A stretch of 64,000 nucleotides of DNA from Thauera chlorobenzoica (GTDB lineage: Bacteria; Pseudomonadota; Gammaproteobacteria; Burkholderiales; Rhodocyclaceae), in assembly GCF_001922305.1 (NCBI RefSeq), contig NZ_CP018839.1, forward strand, positions 868,001-932,000, in the 5' to 3' direction. Each line of letters begins with the position of its first letter. Within the stretch, counting starts at the first letter, position 1. The notes under the pieces were generated by a model. That model was given only the letters and a program-made list of their open reading frames with translations. It was not told the DNA's origin and did no database searches. Of the stretch, positions 8,270-17,038 are shown piece after piece. A program made the position numbers and the translations under genes.

Positions 8270-8306
8270 GGGTCCGTCCGCGGGGTCCGTCCGCCGGGTC
8301 CGTCCG
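8270..8306. repeat. Three copies of an 11-bp repeat at exact 13-bp spacing
   Basis: GGGTCCGTCCG starts at 8270, 8283 and 8296. The third copy ends one base before a perfect TATAAT, so the array occupies the -35 and upstream region of the promoter for the sugar kinase gene. Confidence 0.9.
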
Positions 8307-8312
8307 TATAAT
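8307..8312 (+). promoter_or_regulatory. Candidate -10 element for the PfkB-family kinase
   Basis: TATAAT at 8307-8312, 33 bases before the start codon. No consensus -35 is present 17 bases upstream; that place is taken by the 13-bp-spaced repeat. Confidence 0.5.
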
Positions 8313-8345
8313 GCGGACTTCGTTCATCCGCGCTGCCTTCCCTCC

Positions 8346-9281
8346 ATGCCCATCCTCGTCTGCGGATCGGTCGCCTACGACTCGATCATGGTCTTCCAGG
8401 ACCGCTTCAAGAACCACATCCTGCCCGAGCAGATCCACATCCTGAACGTGTCCTTCCTGGTGCCCGATCTGCGCCGCGAGTTCGGCGGCTGCGCCGGCAA
8501 CATCGCCTACGGGCTGAAGCTGCTCGGCGCCGATCCGCTGGTGGTGGCGACCGTGGGCGAGGATGCGGGGCCGTATCGCGCCCGCTTCGAAGCCCTCGGC
8601 CTGCGCCAGGACTACGTGCGCGAAGTGCCCGGCACGTTCACCGCCCAGGCCTTCATCACCACCGACCTCGACGACAACCAGATCACCGCCTTCCACCCCG
8701 GGGCGATGTTCCATTCCCACCTCAACGACGTGCGCGAGGCGCGCGGGGCGGAGCTGGGCATCGTGTCGCCGGACGGCGCCGACGGCATGCTGCGCCACGC
8801 CGCCGGTTTTGCCGAGGCGGGGGTGCCGTTCGTGTTCGATCCCGGCCAGGCGCTGCCCATCCTCGGTAGCGAAGCGTTACTGAATTGCCTGCAGCAGGCG
8901 CGCTACTGTACGGTCAATGACTACGAGGCCCGCCTGATGTGCGACAAGACCGGGCGCAGCGAAGCCGAGCTGGCGCGCGAAGTCGAGGCCCTGGTGGTGA
9001 CGCTGGGCGCGGAAGGCGCGCGCATCCACTGCCGCGGCGAACTGTTTACGGTGCCCGCGGTGACGGCCGATGCGCTCGTCGACCCCACCGGCTGCGGCGA
9101 TGCCTACCGCGCCGGGCTGCTGTACGGCCTGGCCGCGGGCTGGGACGTGCGCAAGTGCGCGCGTCTGGCGGCGGTGATGGGGGCGATCAAGATCGCGCAC
9201 CGCGGCGGGCAGAACTACCGGCCGGCGCGCGCCGAGATCGCCGCGCGCTTTGAACAGGCATTTGGAGAACAAGCATGGTGA
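8346..9281 (+). CDS. PfkB-family carbohydrate/adenosine kinase
   Basis: Cytoplasmic ribokinase-family kinase, 311 aa, starting MPILVCGSVAYDSIMVFQ. It has the first PfkB signature region FGGCAGNIAYGLKLLG and the second, VDPTGCGDAYRAGLLYGLAA, with the catalytic Asp in GCGDAYR. The FKNHILPEQIHILNVSF segment is characteristic of the proteobacterial group usually annotated adenosine kinase. ATG 8346 gives the family N-terminus; the frame is open far upstream but only as a shadow of the opposite strand. The stop overlaps the following lipoprotein gene by 7 bases. Substrate is by family. Confidence 0.87.
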   Translation: MPILVCGSVAYDSIMVFQDRFKNHILPEQIHILNVSFLVPDLRREFGGCAGNIAYGLKLLGADPLVVATVGEDAGPYRARFEALGLRQDYVREVPGTFTAQAFITTDLDDNQITAFHPGAMFHSHLNDVREARGAELGIVSPDGADGMLRHAAGFAEAGVPFVFDPGQALPILGSEALLNCLQQARYCTVNDYEARLMCDKTGRSEAELAREVEALVVTLGAEGARIHCRGELFTVPAVTADALVDPTGCGDAYRAGLLYGLAAGWDVRKCARLAAVMGAIKIAHRGGQNYRPARAEIAARFEQAFGEQAW

Positions 9282-9748
9282 AACGGATCGGAACGAAGTC
9301 GCGCGCGCTGGCCGGCGCGCTGGTCGCCGCGCTGGTGCTGGGCGGCTGCGCCCAGGGGCTGGGCGGGGGAAGCTACGCGCGCACCGAGGCGCGGCGGGCG
9401 ATGACGGTGCAGTTCGGCACGATCGAGTCGGTGCGCGGGGTGCAGCTCGAAGGCACGAAGACGCCGGTCGGCCCGCTGGCCGGGGCGGCGGTTGGCGGCA
9501 TCGCCGGCAGCTCGGTCGGCGGCGGCCGCGGCGCCGCGGTGGCAACGGTGATCGGTGCCGTTGCCGGCGGCCTGGCGGGCTCCGCGATCGAGGAAGGCGC
9601 GACCCGCACGGCGGGCGTCGAAGTGACGGTGCGCCTGGACAATGGCCAGTTCCTCGCCGTGGTGCAGGCCGACGAAGGCGAAGGTTTGCGTCCCGGCGAG
9701 CGCGTCCGGGTGCTGCGCGATGCCGGCACCACACGGGTGACGCGCTGA
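9275..9748 (+). CDS. Glycine-zipper outer-membrane lipoprotein, SlyB/Pcp type
   Basis: A 157-aa lipoprotein: signal peptide ending LVAALVLGGC, where LGGC is the lipobox and Cys the acylated residue. The middle has GPLAGAAVGGIAGSSVGGG and VIGAVAGGLAGSAIE, two glycine-zipper helices as in SlyB/Pcp. The C-terminus (VEVTVRLDNGQFLAVVQ) is the usual beta-rich tail. It overlaps the kinase stop by 7 bases. Role: envelope integrity, by family. Confidence 0.88.
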   Translation: MVKRIGTKSRALAGALVAALVLGGCAQGLGGGSYARTEARRAMTVQFGTIESVRGVQLEGTKTPVGPLAGAAVGGIAGSSVGGGRGAAVATVIGAVAGGLAGSAIEEGATRTAGVEVTVRLDNGQFLAVVQADEGEGLRPGERVRVLRDAGTTRVTR

Positions 9749-9788
9749 AACCGGAGGGCGTCGTCGATTGTTCGGCGACGGCAAGGGG

Positions 9789-10639
9789 TCAGGGGTAGAA
9801 GACGTACAGCCGGTAGCCGACCGGCGCCATGTCCGGGGTGGAAAAGGGCAGGCGGATGCCGAGGGCGCTGCGCCCCGGGAAGGCTTCGGCCGGATGGTCG
9901 GGGGGCAGCCAGTCGCGGGGGGCAGCACCCGCCGCGCCAGCGCCTGGTCGGCGGCGTCGTTCAGGGTCAGCTCCAGGTGGGGCCAGTCCTGCGCGTAGTC
10001 GGCGCGGTTGTTGATCGTCGCGTAAAGGACGAATTCGCCCGGCCGGCCGGGTTCTTCCTGCAGTTCGGTGGCTTCGATGGCGATCCGCTGTGCATCCCGC
10101 GGATAGGGCAGCGTGCACCCGGCGCGGGCGCAGGCGCTGGCCAGCAGGGGGCGCAGCCCGGGCAGGTCGCGGGCGATTTCGGCGCGGAACAGGTACAGCA
10201 GCTGGGCGCCCAGGGTGCCGGTCAGCAGGACCAGCGCCAGGGTGGTGGCGATGCGCACGAGCGGCGATGGGCGCTGCGGGCGGCCGCGAACACGGGGCTG
10301 CGGGCGAGGGGGCTCCGGGGGCGCGGGCCGTTCCGCGGGCGAGAGCGGCGGCGGTCCGGATTCGGGCTGCGGGGTGCGCCGCCCGGACTGTGGGCCGGGG
10401 AGCGGGCTCGCCGGGTCGGAAACTGGCTCCGGTGTTGCCGCGGGTGCCGGCGGATGCCGGCGGCGGCGCAACACGCCGGGGGCCTCGGCCGCGCTCGCCG
10501 TGTCCGGGGCGATTTTGTGCGCGACAGCGTCGAAGGGCCGCAGGCAGCGCCCGCAACGCACCTTCCCGCCCTGCGCATGGAGCTGCTCCGGACGCAGCCG
10601 GAACACCGTCTGGCAGGCGGGGCAGCGAGCGAGTGTCAT
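9789..10639 (-). pseudogene. Zinc-ribbon DUF3426 membrane protein with an apparent one-base frameshift
   Basis: The protein starts MTLARCPACQTVFRLRPEQL and has two zinc-binding pairs, Cys6/Cys9 and Cys29/Cys32 (the MJ0042 zinc finger). A Pro-rich linker and one membrane helix (IATTLALVLLTGTLGAQLLY, about residues 130-150) follow, then the DUF3426 domain. At the C run corresponding to plus-strand G 9917-9922 the frame breaks: upstream codons end ALARRVLPP, and the typical continuation DWLPPDHPAEAF ... YRLYVFYP is in the next frame, ending at 9789. Adding one C restores an open frame of 283 codons. It sits 7 bases after prmA, a usual neighbour. It could be a consensus error, a phase-variable site or a real null. 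Confidence 0.85.
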
Positions 10640-10646
10640 GTGATCG

Positions 10647-11549
10647 TCATGGCCCGGGGCGCTGTCCTTCGAGCCGGACCCAGCCGTCCAGGCGGGCGCC
10701 GACCTGCAGCGCGATGAACGGCGCCCAGGCTTCGATGACCTGGTCGGCCTGGGTCTCGAGCACGCCCGACAGCGCCACTTGCCCGCCGGCGGCGACGCGC
10801 GCCGCGATCGCCGGGGCGAGCACGCACAGCGGATTGGTCAGGATGTTCGCCACCACCCGGTTGAAGGTCTCGTCGACCGGGATCGCGGAGTGCTGCAGGC
10901 GCAGGCGCACGCCGTTGCGCGCGGCGTTGTCGCGCGCGGCCTCCACCGCCTTCTCGTCGATGTCGACGCCGAGTACGTCGGCGGCGCCCAGCCGCGCCGC
11001 GGCAATGCCGAGGATGCCCGAGCCGCAGCCGTAGTCGAGCACGGTGCACCCGGGGCGCACGGTGTCGCACAGCCACTCCAGGCACAGCCGGGTGGTCGGG
11101 TGCGAGCCGGTGCCGAATGCCATCCCAGGGTCGAGCTCGATGTTGATCGCGCCGGGGTCGGGCGCTTCGTGCCACGAGGGCACGATCCACAGCCGCGCGG
11201 TGATGCGGATCGGGTCGAACTGGCTCTGCGTAAGCTGCACCCAGTTCTGCTCGGCGATTTCCGCGGTGGCGAACGGCGGCACGCCATCGAGGCCGGCGGC
11301 GTGCGCGGCCGCGGCGAGCATCGCCCCGAGTTCGGCGCTGCCGGTGTCGCCGTCGAACAGGGCGATGACCCGGCTATGCTCCCACAGCGCGCTGGGCAGG
11401 TGGCCGGGCTCGCCGAACTGGGGGGTTTCCGCGGCGGTGCCGGCGTCGGCGTCCTCGATCGACACCGACAGCGCGCCGGCTTCCATCAAGGCGTCCGACA
11501 GCGCTTCCGCACGGGCGGCATCGGCCTGCAGGGTGACCGAGATCCACAT
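10647..11549 (-). CDS. prmA: Ribosomal protein L11 methyltransferase
   Basis: SAM-dependent enzyme that trimethylates ribosomal protein L11. The 300-aa protein starts MWISVTLQADAARAEALSDA, the PrmA N-terminal domain. It has LDPGMAFGTGSHPTTRLCLE at about residues 139-158 and VLDYGCGSGILGIAAARLGA, the SAM loop, near 170-190, then VVANILTNPL, the NPPY-like substrate motif. Length is normal. It lies 3 bases after accC, as in many betaproteobacteria, and is probably in the accB-accC-prmA operon. Confidence 0.96.
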   Translation of the reverse strand: MWISVTLQADAARAEALSDALMEAGALSVSIEDADAGTAAETPQFGEPGHLPSALWEHSRVIALFDGDTGSAELGAMLAAAAHAAGLDGVPPFATAEIAEQNWVQLTQSQFDPIRITARLWIVPSWHEAPDPGAINIELDPGMAFGTGSHPTTRLCLEWLCDTVRPGCTVLDYGCGSGILGIAAARLGAADVLGVDIDEKAVEAARDNAARNGVRLRLQHSAIPVDETFNRVVANILTNPLCVLAPAIAARVAAGGQVALSGVLETQADQVIEAWAPFIALQVGARLDGWVRLEGQRPGP

Positions 11550-11552
11550 CGC

Positions 11553-12911
11553 TCAGCCCTTCACTTCGCTCTGGTCGGCGAGCTTGTGCTCCAGGTAGTG
11601 GATGCTGGTGCCGCCTTCGATGAAGCGCGGGTCGAGCATCAGGGTCTGGTGCAGCGGGATGTTGGTCTTGATCCCTTCGACCATCATCTCCGACAGCGCG
11701 ATGCGCATGCGCCGGATCGCCTGGTCGCGGGTGTCGCCGTAGGCGATCAGCTTGCCGATCATCGAGTCGTAGTGCGGCGGCACGGTGTAGCCGTTGTACA
11801 CGTGGGAGTCGACGCGGATGCCGGGGCCGCCGGGCGTGTGCCAGTTGCTGATGCGCCCGGGCGAGGGGGTGAACTTGAACGGGTCTTCGGCGTTGATCCG
11901 GCATTCGATCGAGTGGCCGCGGAATTCGATGTCGCGCTGGCGGAACCACAGCTTCTCGCCGGCGGCGATGCGCACCTGCGCCTGGACGATGTCGATGCCG
12001 GTGATCAGCTCGGTGACCGGGTGCTCGACCTGGACGCGGGTGTTCATCTCGATGAAGTAGAACTCGCCGTTCTCGTACAGGAACTCGAAGGTGCCGGCGC
12101 CACGGTAGCCGATGGTGCGGCAGGCTTCGGCGCAGCGTTCGCCGATCCTGGCGATCAGCTTGCGGTCGATGCCGGGGGCGGGGGCCTCCTCGATGACTTT
12201 CTGGTGGCGGCGCTGCATCGAGCAGTCGCGCTCGCCCAGGTACACCGCGTTGCCGTGCTGGTCGGCGAGCACCTGGATCTCGATATGGCGCGGGTTCTCG
12301 AGGAACTTCTCCATGTAGACGACCGGGTTGCCGAACGCCGCCTGGGCTTCGGCGCGGGTGGTGGCGACGGCGTTGAGCAGCGCCGCCTCGGTGTGCACCA
12401 CGCGCATCCCGCGTCCGCCGCCGCCGCCGGCGGCCTTGATGATCACCGGATAGCCGACGGCGCGCGCGATCTTGATGGTCTCCTTCGCGTCTTCGGGCAG
12501 GGCGCCGTCCGAGCCGGGCACGCAGGGCACGCCGGCGGCCTTCATCGCGTCCTTGGCCGAGACCTTGTCGCCCATCAGGCGGATGGTGTCGGAGCGCGGG
12601 CCGATGAAAACGAAGCCGGATTGCTCGACGCGCTCGGCGAAGTCGGCGTTCTCCGACAGGAAGCCGTAGCCGGGGTGGATGGCTTCGGCGTCGGTGACCT
12701 CGGCCGCGGAGATGATCGCCGGTACGTTGAGGTAGCTCAGGCTGGACGGGGCGGGGCCGATGCACACCGACTCGTCGGCGAGGCGCACGTACTTGGCGTC
12801 GGTGTCGGCCTCGGAATGCACGGCGACGGTCTTGACGCCGAGCTCGCGGCAGGCGCGCAGGATGCGCAGGGCGATCTCGCCGCGGTTGGCAATGAGGATC
12901 TTCTCGAACAT
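11553..12911 (-). CDS. accC: Acetyl-CoA carboxylase, biotin carboxylase subunit
   Basis: ATP-dependent carboxylation of biotin on AccB, first half-reaction of malonyl-CoA formation. The 452-aa protein starts [20 protein letters not shown], has [17 protein letters not shown] (ATP-grasp glycine loop, about residues 155-172), then [20 protein letters not shown] and [20 protein letters not shown], the catalytic region. Length and motifs match E. coli AccC. It begins 7 bases after accB, in one operon. Confidence 0.98.
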   Translation of the reverse strand: MFEKILIANRGEIALRILRACRELGVKTVAVHSEADTDAKYVRLADESVCIGPAPSSLSYLNVPAIISAAEVTDAEAIHPGYGFLSENADFAERVEQSGFVFIGPRSDTIRLMGDKVSAKDAMKAAGVPCVPGSDGALPEDAKETIKIARAVGYPVIIKAAGGGGGRGMRVVHTEAALLNAVATTRAEAQAAFGNPVVYMEKFLENPRHIEIQVLADQHGNAVYLGERDCSMQRRHQKVIEEAPAPGIDRKLIARIGERCAEACRTIGYRGAGTFEFLYENGEFYFIEMNTRVQVEHPVTELITGIDIVQAQVRIAAGEKLWFRQRDIEFRGHSIECRINAEDPFKFTPSPGRISNWHTPGGPGIRVDSHVYNGYTVPPHYDSMIGKLIAYGDTRDQAIRRMRIALSEMMVEGIKTNIPLHQTLMLDPRFIEGGTSIHYLEHKLADQSEVKG

Positions 12912-12918
12912 GGCCGAA

Positions 12919-13371
12919 TCAGCCGATGACGAACAGGGGCTGGCCGTATTCGACCGGTTCGCCGTTGTCGACGAGGATCGCCTTGACCACCCCGCTGACG
13001 TCGGCTTCGATCTCGTTCATCAGCTTCATCGCTTCGATGATGCACAGGCGGTCGCCGGCGGCGACGCTCTGGCCGACGTCGGTCAGCGGCTTCGCCCCGG
13101 GGGAGCTGGCGCGGTAGAAGGTGCCGACCATCGGCGACTTGACCACATGCCCTTCGGGCAGGAGGTCGTCGCTGTCGGCGACCGGTGCCACGAGCGTGGC
13201 GCTGACGGTGGCGGCCGGCGCGGGGGCCGGCATGTGCGCGTAGTAGGCGCCGGGCACCGCCGCCGGATGCTTGGCGATGCGGACTTTTTCTTCGCCTTCG
13301 GTGACTTCCAGTTCGGAAATGCCCGATTCCTGGACGAGGTCGATGAGTTTCTTCAGCTTGCGCAGATCCAT
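12919..13371 (-). CDS. accB: Acetyl-CoA carboxylase, biotin carboxyl carrier protein
   Basis: Carries biotin between AccC and the carboxyltransferase. The 150-aa protein starts [20 protein letters not shown], has an Ala/Pro linker near residues 55-70 and the C-terminal biotinyl domain [19 protein letters not shown] with [18 protein letters not shown]. The Lys of AMKLM is biotinylated. The usual upstream neighbour aroQ is not here; a thioredoxin gene lies 362 bases upstream instead. Confidence 0.98.
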   Translation of the reverse strand: MDLRKLKKLIDLVQESGISELEVTEGEEKVRIAKHPAAVPGAYYAHMPAPAPAATVSATLVAPVADSDDLLPEGHVVKSPMVGTFYRASSPGAKPLTDVGQSVAAGDRLCIIEAMKLMNEIEADVSGVVKAILVDNGEPVEYGQPLFVIG

Positions 13372-13733
13372 GGTTTTCTCCGGACAGGACGGCGCCGCCT
13401 GGACGGCGGTCGCGGTCGGGGATGGCTAGTGTTCTGGGTGCCGTCGGCGGGCGACGGAACGAAGGCGCGCGGCGGGCAGCTCGCAAGGCCGTGGCGGCCG
13501 GGCGCTGCCGGTGGGGCGGGAGGGGCGCGCGCCTCGCATGGGGCCTGCATCATGGCCCGGGATCGGGGCGGATCCGTCGGGCAAAACTACCGAAAAACCT
13601 TTTCCGGCGCGGTTCGGGCACGCTTTCAGGGTGGCTTCAGGTAGGCAGGTTGGGCGCTTCATGGCGGCAAGTTTGCCGCAATTGGCTGCACGTTGTCCAC
13701 TTTTGGCGCATTTTGTGCGCGAATTCGGAGGGC
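13372..13733. other. Long intergenic leader before accB
   Basis: This 362-base stretch lies between accB and the upstream thioredoxin gene and holds no convincing gene; frames open here are GC-rich shadows. Reverse-strand transcription of accBC must begin in it. A small inverted repeat, GCGGCAA (13664-13670) with TTGCCGC (13673-13679), stands 55 bases after the thioredoxin stop; it has no following T run and is only a weak hairpin candidate. No consensus promoter was recognised. Confidence 0.5.
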
Positions 13734-14282
13734 TCAGGACGGCAGCAGTGCGCGGATTTTGCGCTCGAGTTCGTCGCGGTGCAAGGTGCCGAGCTTGATG
13801 TGGCGCACTTTGCCTTCGCGGTCGATGATGACCGTGAACGGCAGCGCGCGCGCGCTGTTGCCGAGCCCGGCGGCGAGTTCGAGCAGCTCGGGGCCGGCAA
13901 TCAGCAGCGGGTAGGGCACGTTGAATTCTTCGTCGAAGGCGCGGACTTTGGCGGCGGCGTCCACGCTGATGCCGACGAACTGCACCGGGTGCGCGGCCAG
14001 GGCCTGGCTGACGGCGGAGAAGTCGGGGATTTCCTTGCGGCAGGGCGGGCACCAGGTCGCCCAGAAGTTGGCCACGATCACCTTGCCGCGCCATTGCGCC
14101 ATGCCCTGCTCGACGCCAGACTCGTCGAGCAGGCGCAGGTTCAGCAGGCGGTCGACGGCGGCGCTGGAGACCCGCTCCATGCCGGGCGGGGGGGCGTGCC
14201 GGTCGCGGCTGGCGAGATAGCCGGCGACGCCGGCGGCGAAGGCGACGAGTGCGATCAGGACGAACTGGTGGCTGCGTTTCAT
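13734..14282 (-). CDS. TlpA/ResA-like membrane-anchored thioredoxin
   Basis: Periplasmic thiol-disulfide protein, 182 aa. It starts MKRSHQFVLIALVAFAAGVA, an uncleaved signal anchor, and has the active site FWATWCPPCRKEIPDF at about residues 72-87, followed by VQFVGISVDAA and LPFTVIIDREGKVRH (cis-Pro loop). The family reduces periplasmic disulfides, often for cytochrome c maturation. Its ATG overlaps the stop of the upstream gene by 4 bases (ATGA). Confidence 0.93.
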   Translation of the reverse strand: MKRSHQFVLIALVAFAAGVAGYLASRDRHAPPPGMERVSSAAVDRLLNLRLLDESGVEQGMAQWRGKVIVANFWATWCPPCRKEIPDFSAVSQALAAHPVQFVGISVDAAAKVRAFDEEFNVPYPLLIAGPELLELAAGLGNSARALPFTVIIDREGKVRHIKLGTLHRDELERKIRALLPS

Positions 14283-14899
14283 GGGGTTTCGTTCCTTGCG
14301 CCAGAGAGCCCGGGGGCGCTGTCGAGCAGGGCTTCGACCTGGGGCAGGCGGGCCCGCTCCTGGCTGCGGCGCCCGCTGCGTTCGGCCGCCGAGGGGTAGA
14401 CCGATACTTTCACCGGGACCTCGTCCCAGTCGAAGCTGAGGACGGCTTCGGGGGTGTGCGGCGCGGGGCGGCGCGGTTCGCGGTGCTCGTAGGCAAAGTC
14501 CTGGTTGAGGAAGAAAATCTCGACGTCCTTGGCGCTTTCGGGGAAAAGTTCGATCTCCAGTTCCGAATAGCGCCCGGCGGTGCCGTCGAGCGCGCCGCCG
14601 GTGAGGTAGGGGTGGAAGTCGGCGAGCAGGCGCATGACTTCGACCGCGGCGCTGCGCATCTCGAACAGGCGTTCGGGCTGCTCCTCGTCCTGGTACAGCG
14701 CCTGCCAGGCGCGCAGCTCGGTTTCGATCTCGGCGTTGTTGGGCAGGGCGTCGGCGTCGGTGGCGCCGAGCCGCTTTGCTGCCTTGCGCTTGGCGAAGCC
14801 GAAGTCGCTGATGCCGTCTTCGGCCATCATGCGTGCGGCGAGGGCGGCGATTTCGCGGCGCAGGCCGGTGCTGCGGGAGAAGTGGGCGTGTGAGGCCAT
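14279..14899 (-). CDS. Conserved protein of unknown function beside mpl
   Basis: A soluble protein of 206 aa from MASHAHFSRSTGLRREIAAL; no signal peptide or membrane helix. The N-terminal part is basic and helical (AARMMAEDGISDFGFAKRKA), the C-terminal half is acidic and mixed (ELEIELFPESAKDVEIFFLN). I recognise the type from other Rhodocyclales and Burkholderiales, where it stands beside mpl, but know no function. ATG 14899 was taken because the family starts there; an upstream start at 14935 adds 12 unconserved residues. It overlaps the thioredoxin start by 4 bases and is divergent from mpl. Confidence 0.75.
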   Translation of the reverse strand: MASHAHFSRSTGLRREIAALAARMMAEDGISDFGFAKRKAAKRLGATDADALPNNAEIETELRAWQALYQDEEQPERLFEMRSAAVEVMRLLADFHPYLTGGALDGTAGRYSELEIELFPESAKDVEIFFLNQDFAYEHREPRRPAPHTPEAVLSFDWDEVPVKVSVYPSAAERSGRRSQERARLPQVEALLDSAPGLSGARNETP

Positions 14900-14980
14900 G
14901 ATCGCGCTCGGGTAAAATGCGCGGTCATTGTACACGGGCCGGTTTCATCCGGATGACGGCCCCTCGGAGCCCAGCGTCTC

Positions 14981-16354
14981 ATGCACATTCACATCCTCGG
15001 CATCTGCGGCACCTTCATGGGCGGGGTCGCCCTGCTCGCGCGCGCAGCCGGCCACACCGTGACCGGCTGCGACGCCAATGTCTATCCGCCGATGAGTACC
15101 CAGCTCGAGGAGCAGGGCATCGGCCTGATCGAGGGCTACGATGTCGCCCAGCTCGAGCTGGCGCCCGACGTGTTCGTGGTCGGCAACGCGGTGGCGCGCG
15201 GCAACCCGCTGCTCGAAGCGATCCTCGACCGCGGCCTGCCTTATGTCTCCGGGCCGCAGTGGCTGGCCGAGCACGTGCTGGCCGGGCGCTGGGTGCTGGC
15301 GGTGGCGGGTACCCACGGCAAGACGACGACGACCTCGCTGCTGGCCTGGATGCTGGAGGACGCCGGACTCGCTCCGGGCTTTCTGGTCGGCGGGGTGCCG
15401 CAGAACTTCGGCGTGTCGGCGCGCCTGACCGAGTCGCCGTTCTTCGTCATCGAGGCCGACGAGTACGACACCGCGTTCTGCGACAAGCGCTCGAAGTTCG
15501 TCCATTACCGGCCGCGGACCGCGATCCTGAACAACCTCGAGTTCGACCACGCGGACATCTTCGCGGATCTGGCGGCGATCGAGACCCAGTTCCATCACCT
15601 CGTGCGCACCATCCCGGCGAGCGGGCGGATCGTCGCCAACGCCCGCGAGGACAGCCTGAAGCGGGTCATCGGGCGCGGCTGCTGGTCCGAGCTGGAGTGG
15701 TTCAACGATCCCGCGCAGTGGTCGGCGGAGGCCGGCGCGGACGAGGTGCAGGCGCTGTTCCGGCTCGCCGGCGCCGAGCTGGGGCGGGCGCAGATGCCGC
15801 TGGCAGGCAGCCATAACCGCGAGAACGCGCTCGCCGCGCTCGCCGCCGCGCGCCACGTCGGCGTCACCCCGGCGCAGGCGATCGCCAGCCTGGCGAGTTT
15901 TCGCGGCATCAAGCGCCGGCTCGAGCTGCGCGGCACGGTCGGCGGGGTGAGCGTCTACGACGACTTCGCCCATCATCCGACGGCGATCGCGCTGACCGTC
16001 GACGGCCTGCGCCGGCGCCAGAGTGGAGGGCGGATCCTGGCCGTGCTCGAGCCGCGTTCGAACACGATGAAGCTCGGGGTGATGAAGGCGCAGCTGCCGG
16101 CCAGTCTCGCCGCGGCCGACGCGGTGTTCTGCTACACCGCCGGCCTGGGCTGGGATGCCGGCGAGGCACTGGCGCCGCTGGGGGCGCGGGCGCACTGCCA
16201 CGATACGCTCGACGCGCTGGTGGCCGAGGTGGTGGCGATGGCGCGCCCGGGCGATCAGGTGCTGGTGATGAGCAACGGCGGCTTCGGCGGCGTGCACCAG
16301 CGCCTGCTCGAGGCGCTGGCCGGGGGACTGGCCGGGGGACTGGCCGTGGCGTGA
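14981..16354 (+). CDS. mpl: UDP-N-acetylmuramate:L-alanyl-gamma-D-glutamyl-meso-diaminopimelate ligase
   Basis: Cytoplasmic Mur-ligase relative that reloads recycled murein tripeptide onto UDP-MurNAc. The 457-aa protein starts MHIHILGICGTFMGGVALLA, with the nucleotide-binding glycine loop. It then has the P-loop [39 protein letters not shown] (typical of Mpl rather than MurC), AGSHNRENALAALAA and YDDFAHHPTAI. Length is usual. Confidence 0.97.
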   Translation: MHIHILGICGTFMGGVALLARAAGHTVTGCDANVYPPMSTQLEEQGIGLIEGYDVAQLELAPDVFVVGNAVARGNPLLEAILDRGLPYVSGPQWLAEHVLAGRWVLAVAGTHGKTTTTSLLAWMLEDAGLAPGFLVGGVPQNFGVSARLTESPFFVIEADEYDTAFCDKRSKFVHYRPRTAILNNLEFDHADIFADLAAIETQFHHLVRTIPASGRIVANAREDSLKRVIGRGCWSELEWFNDPAQWSAEAGADEVQALFRLAGAELGRAQMPLAGSHNRENALAALAAARHVGVTPAQAIASLASFRGIKRRLELRGTVGGVSVYDDFAHHPTAIALTVDGLRRRQSGGRILAVLEPRSNTMKLGVMKAQLPASLAAADAVFCYTAGLGWDAGEALAPLGARAHCHDTLDALVAEVVAMARPGDQVLVMSNGGFGGVHQRLLEALAGGLAGGLAVA

Positions 16355-16376
16355 GCGCGCCCGGCCCGGCCGGCGT

Positions 16377-17038
16377 TCAGCGCTGGGCGCCGGTCGGGTT
16401 GTCGAGGCGGCGGGCTTCGTCGTCGCTGATGTACTCGAACACGCGCACCACCTTGCGCACGCCCTGGCTGGTGCGGGCGACCGCGGCCGCGGCGTCGGCT
16501 TCGGCGCGCGTCACCAGACCGAGCAGGAAGACCACGTTGGCCTCGGTCACGACCTTCACGTGGTGGGGGGAAAAGCGCTGCGCATCGACGAAGCGGGCCT
16601 TCACGTTGGAGGTGATGAGGGCGTCGTTGGCGCGTGCACTGAGGCTGGAGTGGGGGCCGACCACGACTTCGTTGACCACGCCGCGGACGTTCTCGACGCC
16701 GGCGACGAGCCCGTCGAGCTCGCCGCGCACGCCGGCGTCAGGGGCTTCGCCGGTGAGCAGGACGTTGCGGTTGTAGGAGGTGACGTTCACATGCACGGTG
16801 CCGCCGAAGCGCTGGCGGATGCGGTTCGAGACTTTCCATTCGATGCTTTCGTCTTCGACGTAGGCGCCGCCGGTGCGGCGGTCGGACACCATCGCGGCGC
16901 CGGCGCCGACGCCGGTGGCGACGATCGGGAAGCAGCCCTGGAGGAGCGGCAGCGCAGCCGCTGCGCCCAGGCCCAGCAGCAGCCGGCGGCGGCCGGCGCG
17001 AACCGGAAGGGAGTCGAGGGGGGGCGTGTCGGTTTCAT
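16377..17038 (-). pseudogene. BON-domain lipoprotein (OsmY/DolP type) with an apparent one-base frameshift
   Basis: Downstream of the break the protein has two BON domains: IEWKVSNRIRQRFG ... VTSYNRNVLLTGEAP and NVKARFVDAQRFSPHHVKVV ... VVFLLGLVTRAEADA, as in DolP. The ATG at 17038 overlaps the stop of the SIS gene as TGATG and reads MKPTRPP. The next residues LDSLPVRAGRRRLLLGLGAA and a lipobox LLQGC are in another frame. The shift lies in the C run matching plus-strand G 17018-17024; one more C joins both parts into 220 codons. No start codon exists in the downstream frame before ATG 16892, which would lose the signal peptide. Error, switch or true lesion cannot be told apart here. Confidence 0.87.

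Noticed and set aside
10779..12929. A 716-codon open frame on the plus strand opposite prmA and accC
   Set aside because: It is the mirror frame of two well-conserved genes in GC-rich DNA; the Val/Gly/Ala/Asp-rich protein has no recognisable domain.
13664..13679. GCGGCAA/TTGCCGC hairpin between the thioredoxin gene and accB as a terminator
   Set aside because: Only a two-base centre and no T tract on either strand; left as part of the intergenic note.
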